Below are positions 49,571 to 60,305 of a stretch of DNA of 64,000 bases, piece after piece. A model generated the notes under the pieces. The model saw nothing but the letters and a program-made list of their open reading frames with translations, made no database searches and had not been told where the DNA came from. Both the position numbers and the translations under genes were made by a program. The stretch is from positions 1 through 64,000 of the forward strand of contig CANOZK010000002.1 of the NCBI GenBank assembly GCA_947571775.1, given 5' to 3'. The number at the start of each line of letters is the position of its first letter. The stretch's first letter is position 1. The DNA comes from an uncultured Lachnospiraceae bacterium (GTDB lineage Bacteria; Bacillota; Clostridia; Lachnospirales; Lachnospiraceae).

Positions 49571-50119
49571 TTATATATGGCTGTTGCTTTCCAGCAAACA
49601 TTGGTTCTCAAATTCCTGACATTTTTTCCAAATCTCCTGGATCAGTTCGGTTATGGGCTGATCCGCGGTGACCACAGTGACATCGGCCAATTTTTTATAG
49701 ATCGGCTCTCTTGCCTTCAACATTTTGCGGATCTTTCCCTCCAAGTCCGCTCCTTTGAGCAAGGGCCGCGTCCGATCCCCCTCCAGACGTTTTTTCAGAG
49801 TTTCCACAGAACCCTTTAGATAAACGATGGTTCCCAGTTCTTTTAAATATTTATGGTTCTGCTCCTGAACCGGAAGGCCGCCGCCTACGGAAATAACCGC
49901 AGTCTCCTCAAGTGTCCGCAGCTCCTTAATGGCCCTAGTTTCCAGCGCCCGGAAAAAGACTTCCCCAAAACGGCTGAAAATATCGTTCACACTCATTTTC
50001 ATTTCATTTGTAATTTTTTTGTCCACATCCACGAACTTCAGCCCTAGTTCTTCTGCCAGCCTCTTTCCCGTCTGTGTCTTTCCGGAGCCCATAAAGCCAA
50101 TCAGCACAATGTGTCTCAT
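49571..50119 (-). CDS. aroK: shikimate kinase
   Basis: A 182-residue kinase that phosphorylates shikimate in aromatic amino-acid synthesis. Walker A is G-F-M-G-S-G-K-T (8-15), the substrate Asp is in F-V-D-V-D-K-K-I, then the F-R-A-L-E-T segment and G-G-G-L-P near 80. The lid contains R-P-L-L. Only three bases separate it from the fusion gene upstream, and efp starts 15 bases after it. Confidence 0.94.
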   Translation of the reverse strand: MRHIVLIGFMGSGKTQTGKRLAEELGLKFVDVDKKITNEMKMSVNDIFSRFGEVFFRALETRAIKELRTLEETAVISVGGGLPVQEQNHKYLKELGTIVYLKGSVETLKKRLEGDRTRPLLKGADLEGKIRKMLKAREPIYKKLADVTVVTADQPITELIQEIWKKCQEFENQCLLESNSHI

Positions 50120-50122
50120 CTT

Positions 50123-51508
50123 TTATGTTTTCCCCCTCCGCTCATAAAAATGATAAAAATGCAGCACGATTTTCTCCAAGTATCTCTTTAACACGATCTG
50201 TATCTCTTCTTTTGGATGAATGGGCTTTACCAGGACATTGCGGATTCCCGCCCGTTTTGCTCCGTAAATATCTGTAAATAGCTGATCCCCGATAAACAGG
50301 GTATTGTTTTGGTCTGTGCCCATAAGCTCCATCGCTTTTCTGTAATTACCCACAGAAGGCTTGTGCGCATCTTCGATAAAATATCCCCCCACAGATGCAT
50401 GGAAAGACTCCACCCGTTCCTTCTTGTTGTTGGAAAGCAGGCAGCTTTGAAACCCTATCCCCCTAAGCCGCTGAAACAGCCCGACCGCCTGGCTGTCAGC
50501 CGGCTGCCCGTGGGGCACCAATGTATTGTCAATATCAAAAAGGAGTCCCCGGTATCCTTCCTGATACAGTTTTTTGTAATCAATCTCATAGACAGAATCC
50601 ATGGAATCATCCGGGTAAAAGGCTGTAAAAATCCTTGCCAGAAAGGACAGCTTCGTTTCCGACAACAGCACCGCCAGAAACAGCAGAGCGCATCCTGTCT
50701 GCATCCTGCCCGTCATCCGCTCCCCCAGCAGCAATGTGGAAAACAGCACGCCGAAAACAGATTCCGTGGACAGCAGCAGCGACGCCATCTCCGGCGACGT
50801 ATACTTCTGGCATACATTCTGCAACAAAAATCCGATCATGGTGCTGAAGATTCCCAGATACAGCATAGCCCCGATCATATCCGGCCGGAAAATTCCGCTA
50901 GGAAAGCCGCCGTCCAGAACCGGCGACAGCAACCAGGAAAAAAGAGCGGCAAACGAAAGCTGTAAGATCGTCAGCACCACTGGATCGTCATGTTCCGTGT
51001 ATCGATCAATATAGAACATATGCAAGGCAAATCCCACCGCACAAATCAAAGTCAAGACATCTCCCTTGTTGACGGAGAGATCTCCCTGCAAAGACAGCAG
51101 CCCGATTCCGATAACTGCGAGAACTGCCGCCATGACACAGAACGCATCCGGCCTCCTTTTGGCCAGCAGCCAACATAAAAATGGGACAATCACCACATAG
51201 GAAGTGGTCAGGAATGCATTCTTTCCTGCTGTCGTGTACTGGCAGCCAATGGTCTGAACCAGATAGCTGAAAAACAGCCAGAATCCCAGGACTGCCCCCT
51301 CCTTGACGACATTCCTGCTCAGATTCTGCAGCTTTTTATGGCAGATAAGGGCCAGCAGCAGGGCGGCGATGGTAAAGCGAAAGGCCAGCATATATGTGGG
51401 CGGAATCAAATCCAGAGAATTTTTTACAATTACAAAGGCAAATCCCCAGATAGCTGCTGTGCCGAGCATCCCTGCCCCGGCCAGTATCTGTATTTTATTC
51501 TGTCTCAT
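50123..51508 (-). CDS. EamA transporter fused to a YqeG-type HAD phosphatase
   Basis: A 461-residue fusion. Residues 1-285 are two EamA repeats with about ten membrane segments (W-G-F-A-F-V-I-V-K-N near 21-30, Y-T-S-P-E-M-A-S near 236-243). Residues about 293-461 are a complete YqeG family HAD-IIIA protein: F-Y-P-D-D-S-M-D-S, D325-I-D327-N-T-L as the HAD nucleophile motif, L-L-S-N-N-K-K, and F-I-G-D-Q-L-F-T-D. Normally these are two proteins. The frame is open throughout with no obvious start for YqeG inside. YqeG would lie in the cytoplasm. Confidence 0.85.
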   Translation of the reverse strand: MRQNKIQILAGAGMLGTAAIWGFAFVIVKNSLDLIPPTYMLAFRFTIAALLLALICHKKLQNLSRNVVKEGAVLGFWLFFSYLVQTIGCQYTTAGKNAFLTTSYVVIVPFLCWLLAKRRPDAFCVMAAVLAVIGIGLLSLQGDLSVNKGDVLTLICAVGFALHMFYIDRYTEHDDPVVLTILQLSFAALFSWLLSPVLDGGFPSGIFRPDMIGAMLYLGIFSTMIGFLLQNVCQKYTSPEMASLLLSTESVFGVLFSTLLLGERMTGRMQTGCALLFLAVLLSETKLSFLARIFTAFYPDDSMDSVYEIDYKKLYQEGYRGLLFDIDNTLVPHGQPADSQAVGLFQRLRGIGFQSCLLSNNKKERVESFHASVGGYFIEDAHKPSVGNYRKAMELMGTDQNNTLFIGDQLFTDIYGAKRAGIRNVLVKPIHPKEEIQIVLKRYLEKIVLHFYHFYERRGKT

Positions 51509-52371
51509 TTTTCCAAATACTCCAGCAGCTTTTCATAATTTTCCTCCATCAAATCATAGCCGTGCTGATAAAAATCCGTCAAAGCCTGACAGTCTCGTTC
51601 TGTCCTGGAGACGGTTTTCTGCCTGGGACGTATAACGAACACTTTGCCTTGGGCCTCCCATTTCTCAATATAAGATATCGTCTTATTGTACATATAGGCC
51701 CTGCGGAAAATCGCTTTTATCAGATTCGGATAATCCCTGTAAGCTGCAATATAAAGCGGCCTGCTTCTGCGCACCGGCTTCTTGCGGTATCCGGCCTGCC
51801 TGGTCAGGACAATCACATTCTTCTTATTTCCCAATTTCAAAGAACGTATGATCGGGATGGAATCTGCAACGCCTCCATCCAGATAGGGAATCCCGTCCAC
51901 CAATACCATGGGACTCGCCATCGGCACGCTGCTAGAAGCCCGGCAAATATCCATCATCCGTTTCCGATTCGTCCGGTCGTCCAGATATTCCGCCCTTCCC
52001 GTCAGACAGTTGGTCACCACCATCTCGCAGCGCAGGGGGGAATGAAAATACGTTTCATAATCAAAAGGAAGAATCTCATTGGGATATCGGTCAAACAACA
52101 TATCCATATCAAATAAATTTCTGGTTTTCAGTGTGTGCTTCAAGCTGATATAGCTATATTCTTTTTCCTTTTGTATGATACAGTCTCTGGTGCGCCCAGG
52201 CTGCCGCGCTACATAATCCACGGCGTTACAGGCCCCCGCAGACACTCCCACCACATAAGGCAGATACAGGCCTTTCTCCATCAAGTAATCCAGGACTCCG
52301 GCAGTAAACACCCCTCTGGTCGCTCCGCCTTCCAGCACCAGAGCGGTGCCGTGCACGTCTACATCTGTCAT
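51505..52371 (-). CDS. patatin-like phospholipase
   Basis: A 288-residue lipid hydrolase. The oxyanion loop is E-G-G-A-T-R-G-V, the nucleophile is Ser44 in V-G-V-S-A-G-A and the catalytic Asp is in Y-L-D-G-G-V-A-D. It has no signal peptide, as in the YjjU/RssA-like group. It overlaps the next gene by four bases. AAAGGAAG lies before GTG 52380 and ATG 52371; ATG is better spaced. Confidence 0.88.
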   Translation of the reverse strand: MTDVDVHGTALVLEGGATRGVFTAGVLDYLMEKGLYLPYVVGVSAGACNAVDYVARQPGRTRDCIIQKEKEYSYISLKHTLKTRNLFDMDMLFDRYPNEILPFDYETYFHSPLRCEMVVTNCLTGRAEYLDDRTNRKRMMDICRASSSVPMASPMVLVDGIPYLDGGVADSIPIIRSLKLGNKKNVIVLTRQAGYRKKPVRRSRPLYIAAYRDYPNLIKAIFRRAYMYNKTISYIEKWEAQGKVFVIRPRQKTVSRTERDCQALTDFYQHGYDLMEENYEKLLEYLEK

Positions 52372-52428
52372 ATCCCGCACTTCCTTTCCACGCCGGATAC
52401 TGCCTGCCGAGCAGTAATCCCCGCCATC

Positions 52429-53790
52429 TTAACGTTCTGATAAAGCACGATAAATTACATCTTCCTGCACATTCTCATAGGCAGGACGGATAATCTTATC
52501 CATGTTGAGCAGCTCTTCCATACGGTGAGCGCTCCAGCCCACAATACGGGCAACCGCAAACATCGGCGTATACAGCTCCATAGGAAGATCCAACATACTG
52601 TACACGAATCCGCTGTAAAAGTCCACATTGGCGCTAACACCCTTGTAAATATGCCGTTCTTCCCCGATAATCTGGGGCGCCAGACGTTCTACCATGTTAT
52701 AAAGCTCATACTCTTTATGCCTGCCCTTTTCCTCGGCAAGCTTCTCCACAAACCCTTTGAAGATCTTCGCACGCGGGTCTGAGATGGAATAGATTGCATG
52801 GCCGATACCATAAATCAAACCGCGCTTATCAAAAGCTTCCTTGTGAAGCAGTTTTCTCAAGTATGCAGCCACCTGGTCTTCATCTTCAAAATCTGTGATG
52901 TTCTTTTCCAGATCCTTAAACATTTTTACCACTTTGATATTCGCGCCGCCGTGTTTCGGCCCTTTCAGCGATCCCAAAGCTGCGGCGATAGCCGAATACG
53001 TATCTGTACCGGAGGAAGATACCACATGAGTCGTAAATGTGGAGTTGTTTCCGCCGCCGTGCTCCATATGCAGAATCAGCGCCAAGTCCAGGATCATCGC
53101 CTCAAGCTTTGTGTACTTTTTATCCGGCCTTAGCAGGCGCAGAATATTTTCCGCCGTGGATAATTCACGGGAAGGGTGATGAATGTACAAGCTCTTTCCC
53201 TTGATATAGTGGTTATACGCCTGATAACCGTAAACAGACAGCATAGGGAAAACGCTGATCAGATTCAGACACTGGCGCAAAACATTTGGCAGAGAAATAT
53301 CTTCTGGATTGCTGTCATAAGAATACAGCGTCAAAACGCTTCGTGACAGTGTATTCATCATATCTTTGCTGGGCGCTTTCATAATCACATCGCGGACAAA
53401 ATTGCGGGGAAGGCTGCGCTGGGTGCCCAGAAGTTGAGTAAAATCCTCCAGCTCGGCCAGATTCGGCAAACGTCCGAATAAAAGTAAGTACGTGACCTCC
53501 TCGAAACCCAGACGATCGTCTCGGATAAAGCCCTGTGTCAAATCCTCTACGTTAATGCCCCGATAATACAGCTCACCTTCACAGGGAATCTTCTTCCCAT
53601 CTTCTATACGATACGCCTGTACTTTAGAGATTTTTGTGAGTCCTGCCAAAACGCCCTGGCCGTTCAGATCCCTCAAGCCTCGTTTTACATCATACTTCCC
53701 ATATAGTTCCACAGGGATCTGACTGTTTTCAAAGCAGATATCCGTCAAACGTGCGATTTCCGGTGTTACCTTCATATTGAATCCTGACAT
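52429..53790 (-). CDS. gltA: citrate synthase
   Basis: A 453-residue citrate synthase, condensing acetyl-CoA and oxaloacetate. Key segments are H-M-E-H-G-G-G-N-N-S-T-F-T-T-H with the first catalytic His. G-H-A-I-Y holds the second, with D-P-R-A. The N-terminal part is longer than in the CitZ type. The active-site Asp is probably in the N-V-D-F-Y-S-G region. It stands as a single unit, possibly with the small membrane protein upstream; it starts the route to 2-oxoglutarate and glutamate, in keeping with gdhA nearby. Confidence 0.94.
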   Translation of the reverse strand: MSGFNMKVTPEIARLTDICFENSQIPVELYGKYDVKRGLRDLNGQGVLAGLTKISKVQAYRIEDGKKIPCEGELYYRGINVEDLTQGFIRDDRLGFEEVTYLLLFGRLPNLAELEDFTQLLGTQRSLPRNFVRDVIMKAPSKDMMNTLSRSVLTLYSYDSNPEDISLPNVLRQCLNLISVFPMLSVYGYQAYNHYIKGKSLYIHHPSRELSTAENILRLLRPDKKYTKLEAMILDLALILHMEHGGGNNSTFTTHVVSSSGTDTYSAIAAALGSLKGPKHGGANIKVVKMFKDLEKNITDFEDEDQVAAYLRKLLHKEAFDKRGLIYGIGHAIYSISDPRAKIFKGFVEKLAEEKGRHKEYELYNMVERLAPQIIGEERHIYKGVSANVDFYSGFVYSMLDLPMELYTPMFAVARIVGWSAHRMEELLNMDKIIRPAYENVQEDVIYRALSER

Positions 53791-53820
53791 TCAAACACTC
53801 CTTTCCGTCTATCCACTCTC

Positions 53821-54105
53821 TTACATTCCCGTCGGCATAGATGCCATGGTGGCAGCCAAAGCTGCGCCGAAAATTACATAGAACAGTATCATCAGCACGA
53901 TACTGATCACCATCAATATCAGATAAGCCCGGCAGAAATTTGCCCTTGTCTGATTCTCGCTGCCAAATCCCCACACAAAAAGCATGATAATATTGACACA
54001 GGGAATCGACATTACAAGCAGCGTAATCAGCCATTTACCGATGCCCATGACTGGTTCCATTTCCGGGCCGTATTCCTGCAAATTCTGTTCGTTGTTTTCG
54101 CTCAT
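53821..54105 (-). CDS. small two-span membrane protein
   Basis: A 94-residue protein. Residues 1-22 are acidic and polar; membrane spans are at about 24-46 (W-L-I-T-L-L-V-M-S-I-P-C) and 60-88 (A-Y-L-I-L-M-V-I-S-I-V-L). The pattern matches unnamed small integral proteins that are widespread in Lachnospiraceae. No function is assigned. AGGAGGGCAAAAG-type site precedes ATG 54105. Confidence 0.7.
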   Translation of the reverse strand: MSENNEQNLQEYGPEMEPVMGIGKWLITLLVMSIPCVNIIMLFVWGFGSENQTRANFCRAYLILMVISIVLMILFYVIFGAALAATMASMPTGM

Positions 54106-54151
54106 CTTTTGCCCTCCTCAAAAAAATAATTTTACATAAAACATGTTCAGT

Positions 54152-54607
54152 TTACCATATTTGCCGAAAATGTGCAACTACTGCGCGGCAAAGCCGCAGG
54201 CCGTTATGAGGAAAATAAACCATCGGTTCCCTTGCAGGAAAATCCCGCGCCATACGGTATCCGTAAAAAACCACTGCCAGTACCAAAAGAACAACTGCCG
54301 CCGCCCTCATCTGAGCAGCCTTGCGCCCCAGCACATAGCGAAAGAAAGCCCCTGCTGCTACCCAAACCAGCAAAGCATAGAAAAAAGGGTGCATCTGCCA
54401 GGCCGCAAGCCAATGACCCTGCAAAAAAAGGATAGCCGCGCGGGTCATGCCGCAGCCTGGGCAGGGCAGGCCCGTCAGCAGCACCATCGGGCAGATCGGA
54501 ACTTGCAGCAAATTCATCGCCCCAATATAGGCAGCCGCCAGCAGAACGCCCCGATAATACAATTGGATATCCTTTCGGATCCGGCTCCATATCACTACAA
54601 TGCTCAT
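54152..54607 (-). CDS. DUF2752 membrane protein
   Basis: A 151-residue membrane protein with four probable spans. The signature C-P-G-C-G-M-T-R-A at about residue 50 defines DUF2752; its Cys pair may bind metal or act in redox, but function is unknown. ATG 54607 overlaps the stop of the aminotransferase gene (ATGA), so expression is coupled. The longer open frame upstream runs inside the aminotransferase and is not used. Confidence 0.82.
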   Translation of the reverse strand: MSIVVIWSRIRKDIQLYYRGVLLAAAYIGAMNLLQVPICPMVLLTGLPCPGCGMTRAAILFLQGHWLAAWQMHPFFYALLVWVAAGAFFRYVLGRKAAQMRAAAVVLLVLAVVFYGYRMARDFPAREPMVYFPHNGLRLCRAVVAHFRQIW

Positions 54608-55821
54608 TTCTGACGGTAGGTGCGCAGGAAATCTCTCAGCCTGCCCACTGCCGTCTCCAAATCCTCCAGACACGGCAGATAGACAATACGGAAATGATCC
54701 GGCTCCTTCCAGTTGAAGCCGCCGCCGCCCACTAACAACACCCGTTTTTCCCGAAGGAAATCCAGAACAAACTGTTCATCGTCCCGAATGTTGAATTTCT
54801 TCACATCAATTTTCGGGAAAATATAAAAAGCGGCCTGGGGCTTTACTGCCGTGATGCCCGGAATGTCCGTCAAAGCCTTGTAGACCAGCTCTCTTTGCTC
54901 ATAGATCCTTCCGCCGGGGCGGACATATTCGCGCACGCTCTGATAACCGCCCAGGCAGGTCTGGATGATCGACTGCGCCGGCACATTGGAACAAAGGCGC
55001 ATATTGGAAAGCATTCGGATTCCCTCTATGTAGCCCTTTGCATGTTCCTTCGGCCCGCTCAAAACCATCCACCCGGCACGAAAACCCGCCACCATGTGCG
55101 ATTTTGACAGTCCATTAAATGTGATACAGAAGCGATCCGGCGCTAGGGAAGCGATCGAGACATGTTCCTGGCCGTCGAATACCAAACGGTCGTAAATCTC
55201 ATCGGAAAACAAAATCAAATCGTGTTCTCTCGCCAGATCGGCGATCTGCTCCAAAATCTCTTTCGGATACAAAGCTCCGGTCGGATTATTGGGATTGATC
55301 ACCACAATCGCTTTGGTGCGGCTGGTGATTTTCTTTTTCATATCTTCGATGTCTGGATACCATCCCGCCTGCTCGTCACAGATATAATGCACGGCCTTCC
55401 CTCCGGCCAGGTTCGCAGTCCCCGTCCACAGCGGGTAATCTGGAGCCGGTATCAGAATCTCATCTCCGTCATTCAAAAGCGCCTGCATACACAAATTAAT
55501 CAGTTCGCTGACGCCGTTGCCCGTATAAATATCGTTCATCCCAACATCGGGAATCCCCTTGAGCTGGCAATACTGCATGATTGCCTTCCTGGCGGAAAAA
55601 ATCCCCCTGGAATCCGAATAGCCCTGACTGGCGCGGACAGAACTCATCATATCCAAAATCACTTCTTCTGGAGCCGAAAAACCAAACGGGGCAGGATTGC
55701 CGATGTTCAGCTTCATAATCTCCATTCCGTTTTCTTCCATCCGGCTGGCTTCCTCCACCACCGGACCCCGCACATCGTACAATACATGATCCAGTTTGGA
55801 GGATTTCTCAAAATTCCTCAT
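54604..55821 (-). CDS. PLP-dependent aminotransferase (AlaA/AspC-like)
   Basis: A 405-residue fold type I aminotransferase. The PLP lysine is in F-N-G-L-S-K-S-H (about 237), with N-P-N-N-P-T-G-A near 175 and A-G-W-M after the lysine. The N-terminus resembles AlaA-type alanine/valine transaminases; the exact amino donor is uncertain. AAAAAGGAGGAATTGAGGCT precedes ATG 55821. It is divergent from gdhA, which makes glutamate, its probable donor. Confidence 0.9.
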   Translation of the reverse strand: MRNFEKSSKLDHVLYDVRGPVVEEASRMEENGMEIMKLNIGNPAPFGFSAPEEVILDMMSSVRASQGYSDSRGIFSARKAIMQYCQLKGIPDVGMNDIYTGNGVSELINLCMQALLNDGDEILIPAPDYPLWTGTANLAGGKAVHYICDEQAGWYPDIEDMKKKITSRTKAIVVINPNNPTGALYPKEILEQIADLAREHDLILFSDEIYDRLVFDGQEHVSIASLAPDRFCITFNGLSKSHMVAGFRAGWMVLSGPKEHAKGYIEGIRMLSNMRLCSNVPAQSIIQTCLGGYQSVREYVRPGGRIYEQRELVYKALTDIPGITAVKPQAAFYIFPKIDVKKFNIRDDEQFVLDFLREKRVLLVGGGGFNWKEPDHFRIVYLPCLEDLETAVGRLRDFLRTYRQK

Positions 55822-55941
55822 AGCCTCAATTCCTCCTTTTTATGCGATTATTCTCTCTATAATCTCATATTTTCTTCAAACTAGCAACCCTGATTCTCTA
55901 CATTTTTTCATAAAAAACTTTCCTTTTTTTTGATTTTCATA

Positions 55942-55947
55942 TATAAT
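55942..55947 (+). promoter_or_regulatory. -10 box of the gdhA promoter
   Basis: TATAAT in an AT-rich stretch, 47 bases before the gdhA start. No good -35 is seen, suggesting an activated promoter. Confidence 0.5.
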
Positions 55948-55966
55948 AGCCTAGACAAAGTACTAA

Positions 55967-57328
<1,362 letters not shown>

Positions 57329-57351
57329 TTTATTTTCCTTTTCATCCAAAT

Positions 57352-57395
57352 AAGAGCATTCTTGCAGGAATCTATCTTCCTGTAAGGATGCTCTT
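57352..57395. terminator. bidirectional terminator between gdhA and telA
   Basis: AAGAGCAT (57352-57359) pairs with ATGCTCTT (57388-57395), with inner CTT/AAG and CAGGAA/TTCCTG. It lies between the convergent stops. Confidence 0.75.
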
Positions 57396-57414
57396 CATCT
57401 TTTGCAGTTCCTTA

Positions 57415-58557
57415 TTACAACCCGATATTCTTCCCCTTTTCCATCTTCGCAAGCTGGCGTTCGCCCTCGTCCGCAATTTGGCGGAAATCCTGGATGGTCT
57501 GCGCCATCTGGGGCAAAGCCTTTTCTTTATAGGTGCTGATATCATCTAAGGCCGACAGAGTATCTGAGAACGCCTGTTTTAAGGTATCTGGAGAAATACT
57601 GGCTTCCACGGCCTCCCTCTGGATCGCGGTGCCCTGTTCTTTCAGCATTCTTGAGGTGGCGCTGATCATATCGTTTGTGGCCGTGTTGAGCGTCTGTACT
57701 TTTTCCAGAACAATTTTCTGATTGTACAGGGCGCCCGCCACGGTGACGGCTACGCGCAGGGCGGAAACCGTTACAATCTGCGCGCGGTCAACGGCGCGGA
57801 TCAGTTCCAGGTTATTCTTGCGGATCACCTCCATCGCAATGATCCCCTGCTGATTTACCACCAATAACTGCTGAAAATCCATCAGCCTCTGCCGGAGCGG
57901 AAAGAGAATTTCCTCCTCCACAAATTTGACGCGCTCCTCGGAATCGCCGGAGATTTTCGCATTTTCCACTGCATTTGCCAGATGAGCGTCAAGCTGTGAT
58001 CCAAGCTCAATCTTCTGTGTGAGCTGCTTGGTCAGATCCCGCATGGCCGCCTGCTCAATCTCCAAGGTTGTATTATCGTTTCTGAGGATACTCTGTCCTT
58101 TTTCCAGAGTCTTTACAATGCCGGCAATCTCTGCGTCGGCGGTCTTGAAGCGTTCAAAGTATCTTCGGATAGGATTGAATACCTTCCCAAGAATGCCTGT
58201 CTTCGTAAAATCCAAACCGGACGGATCCAGATCCCGCATCTTGAGGGATAATTCCTCCAGTCCTTTTGCAACCTCGCCGGATTCTCCCCCGGCGCGGCTG
58301 AACTCTCCCATTCTTTTTTGCAGGATGTTATTTTTTGCTTGGGATTGTCGGACAACCCCCGCGCCAAAATTCTCCACTACCTGGATAAACTCCCTGCGCT
58401 CTGTAAGAGAATCCAAATCCACAGTCATGATCTGATCCGCCTTGTCCTTTACGGCATCGCTGATAACTGCCTTCTCCTGCGCAGTCGGCTCTAATTCCTG
58501 TGCAACTTCCTGTTTGATCGCTTCCGTATTTGGCAAATCCAGTGTAAATCCGCTCAT
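57415..58557 (-). CDS. TelA-family toxic anion resistance protein
   Basis: A 380-residue cytoplasmic, mostly helical protein of the TelA/YaaN family. The middle (V-E-N-F-G-A-G-V-V-R-Q-S, then L-E-K-G-Q-S-I-L-R-N-D-N) and the long helical C-terminus (T-A-T-N-D-M-I-S-A-T-S) are diagnostic. Members are linked to tellurite or stress resistance but the mechanism is not known. AAAAAGGAGAGTTGGAT precedes ATG 58557. It is third in an operon after a membrane protein and a VWA protein. Confidence 0.9.
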   Translation of the reverse strand: MSGFTLDLPNTEAIKQEVAQELEPTAQEKAVISDAVKDKADQIMTVDLDSLTERREFIQVVENFGAGVVRQSQAKNNILQKRMGEFSRAGGESGEVAKGLEELSLKMRDLDPSGLDFTKTGILGKVFNPIRRYFERFKTADAEIAGIVKTLEKGQSILRNDNTTLEIEQAAMRDLTKQLTQKIELGSQLDAHLANAVENAKISGDSEERVKFVEEEILFPLRQRLMDFQQLLVVNQQGIIAMEVIRKNNLELIRAVDRAQIVTVSALRVAVTVAGALYNQKIVLEKVQTLNTATNDMISATSRMLKEQGTAIQREAVEASISPDTLKQAFSDTLSALDDISTYKEKALPQMAQTIQDFRQIADEGERQLAKMEKGKNIGL

Positions 58558-58594
58558 ATCCAACTCTCCTTTTTCCGCAATGGTGTGGCTTTCC

Positions 58595-60280
58595 TCACAT
58601 ATTTGCATTAAACAATATCTTAAGCTGGTAAACCACATCGTCTGTCGATGCATCAATGCTGGCGGCCTCGTTTACGGAACTGATGCTTTCTAAGGCCGGC
58701 AGATCGGCATTGTAACCGATGGTGTATACGGGAATCCGCAGGCCGCTCAGGACGTCCCGAATATCATTTAGATTATAACCGACGTTGGTGTCCCCGTCGC
58801 TTAAAACAAATAGCATCGGCTTTGCGTCTGGATATTCCTCCATCTTCTGTTTGATCATATCCATGGCTACACAGATGCCGTCGAAAGTGGCGGTGCCGCC
58901 GGAAGCATACAAGTTTTCTATGGCTCCCTTAAAATAAGTCTGCTGTTCCAGGTCAAACTCTCCAATCGGAAGCTCGATCGTTACATTGTCGGTATAGCTT
59001 ACAAGTCCGATATGATTTTCTGGGTTGATATATTTCATGCTGTTGATCAGAGAAGCTTGAAGAGCCGCCAGCGGTTCCCCGTCCATACTGCCGGAGACGT
59101 CCGTCACAAATACGCCGATGACGGGTCTTCCGTTATCCTTGTTGGTCTTATAGAGCTTCTGGGCGGCTGTCAAAATATCGCCGGAGACAGGATCGTATTC
59201 GCAGACATACTCCTCCATCTGATTAAAGCCGTATTCGTCCGCCTTGGCCTTTGCCTCGTCTGTCGCGCAGTATTCTGCAAAGAGACTGAGAATTTCTTTT
59301 TCCTCTTGACTGGCAGATTCTATGCTTAACAGAGGGTTGTCATGACGGTAGCCATACGGCGTAAATTTATAATTTCTGGACAGCATGGTATCATTGAGAT
59401 AGGATTGATATTCCATAATAAAACCGTCCAGCGTTCCGCGCTCCGCGGCCTCGCGCATCTGCATAGTTGTCAGGGCTACAAAGGGCACATTCTTCTGGAA
59501 CTTCTGAAATCCCGCTGTGGCGTCCTCGGACAGCGGATTCTTCAGATCGTATCTCTCCAGTGTACAGATGAGAAAATTCAGTCCTGCGCTGCTGGCAAAC
59601 GGGTTAGTATATCCCATAGCAAACTCTCCCGCCTCTGTCGCTTCCGTAATGGCCTTTAGATCCACGCTTCCATATTTTTCCACAATCTGATCGTAAACAT
59701 CATTCGAGAGCAGAATCCCTGCAACATTGCCTACCAGACTTTCGGAAATGACTTCGGCGCCAGCCCCTTTTGCATTCAGCATATCCGCCCACAGCATACT
59801 AGAAGGCGAAAATCCTTGCGGCACCGCCTTTCCGGTCGCAATATAATCGACGGCTTGTCCGCTGTTGACCTTGCGGATCTGAACGGAAACGGCTTGTCCG
59901 CCAACTTCCCTGGCTTCACGGTTGAAGCCCTCCGCCATCTCGCAGAGCCATCCGTCCATTCCGCTGCCAGCTTTTTCGGGGGAAGCATATATCTCAGCAT
60001 ACAATTTTGTAGAAGCCTGCACCTCGACGGGACAGGTATCGATATCCGGCAGTTCATCCGCCTCATCCTCCGACGATTCGTATTCGATCGGAGATTTGAT
60101 TGGCGTGCCTGTCCGGGGGCCGATCTTTTTTACCATCTTTGTCAAACGCTTCTGGGCGCTTTCCTCGGAAATTACTTTTTCGGATTTCCCGATATTGCGC
60201 GTTACATAAATGCCGCCGAACACTGCGGCGCACACAAGAACGATGACAGCAGCTAAAATTCCCAGCATTTTTTTGTTCAT
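58595..60280 (-). CDS. membrane-anchored VWA / binding-protein-like protein
   Basis: A 561-residue protein. One membrane segment at about 5-26 (I-L-A-A-V-I-V-L-V-C-A-A-V) anchors it. Residues about 70-340 resemble an extracellular solute-binding (SBP_bac_11-like) fold, with Y-A-S-P-E-K and S-S-A-G-L-N-F. Residues about 385-555 are a von Willebrand A domain whose metal site is D-V-S-G-S-M-D-G near 393. ATG 60280 is fixed by GGAGGAAGAATCT. The gene lies between a membrane protein and telA. The role is unknown; it may sense or bind a surface ligand. Confidence 0.8.
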   Translation of the reverse strand: MNKKMLGILAAVIVLVCAAVFGGIYVTRNIGKSEKVISEESAQKRLTKMVKKIGPRTGTPIKSPIEYESSEDEADELPDIDTCPVEVQASTKLYAEIYASPEKAGSGMDGWLCEMAEGFNREAREVGGQAVSVQIRKVNSGQAVDYIATGKAVPQGFSPSSMLWADMLNAKGAGAEVISESLVGNVAGILLSNDVYDQIVEKYGSVDLKAITEATEAGEFAMGYTNPFASSAGLNFLICTLERYDLKNPLSEDATAGFQKFQKNVPFVALTTMQMREAAERGTLDGFIMEYQSYLNDTMLSRNYKFTPYGYRHDNPLLSIESASQEEKEILSLFAEYCATDEAKAKADEYGFNQMEEYVCEYDPVSGDILTAAQKLYKTNKDNGRPVIGVFVTDVSGSMDGEPLAALQASLINSMKYINPENHIGLVSYTDNVTIELPIGEFDLEQQTYFKGAIENLYASGGTATFDGICVAMDMIKQKMEEYPDAKPMLFVLSDGDTNVGYNLNDIRDVLSGLRIPVYTIGYNADLPALESISSVNEAASIDASTDDVVYQLKILFNANM

Positions 60281-60305
60281 AGATTCTTCCTCCAATATCT
60301 GTTGT

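Noticed and set aside
50309..50965. A 218-codon plus-strand frame opposite the EamA-YqeG gene
   Set aside because: Antisense to a gene with strong motifs on the other strand; no domain and no ribosome site.
55162..55884. A 240-codon plus-strand frame opposite the aminotransferase
   Set aside because: Shadow of the aminotransferase frame; the product has no recognisable features and ends at the promoter region of gdhA.
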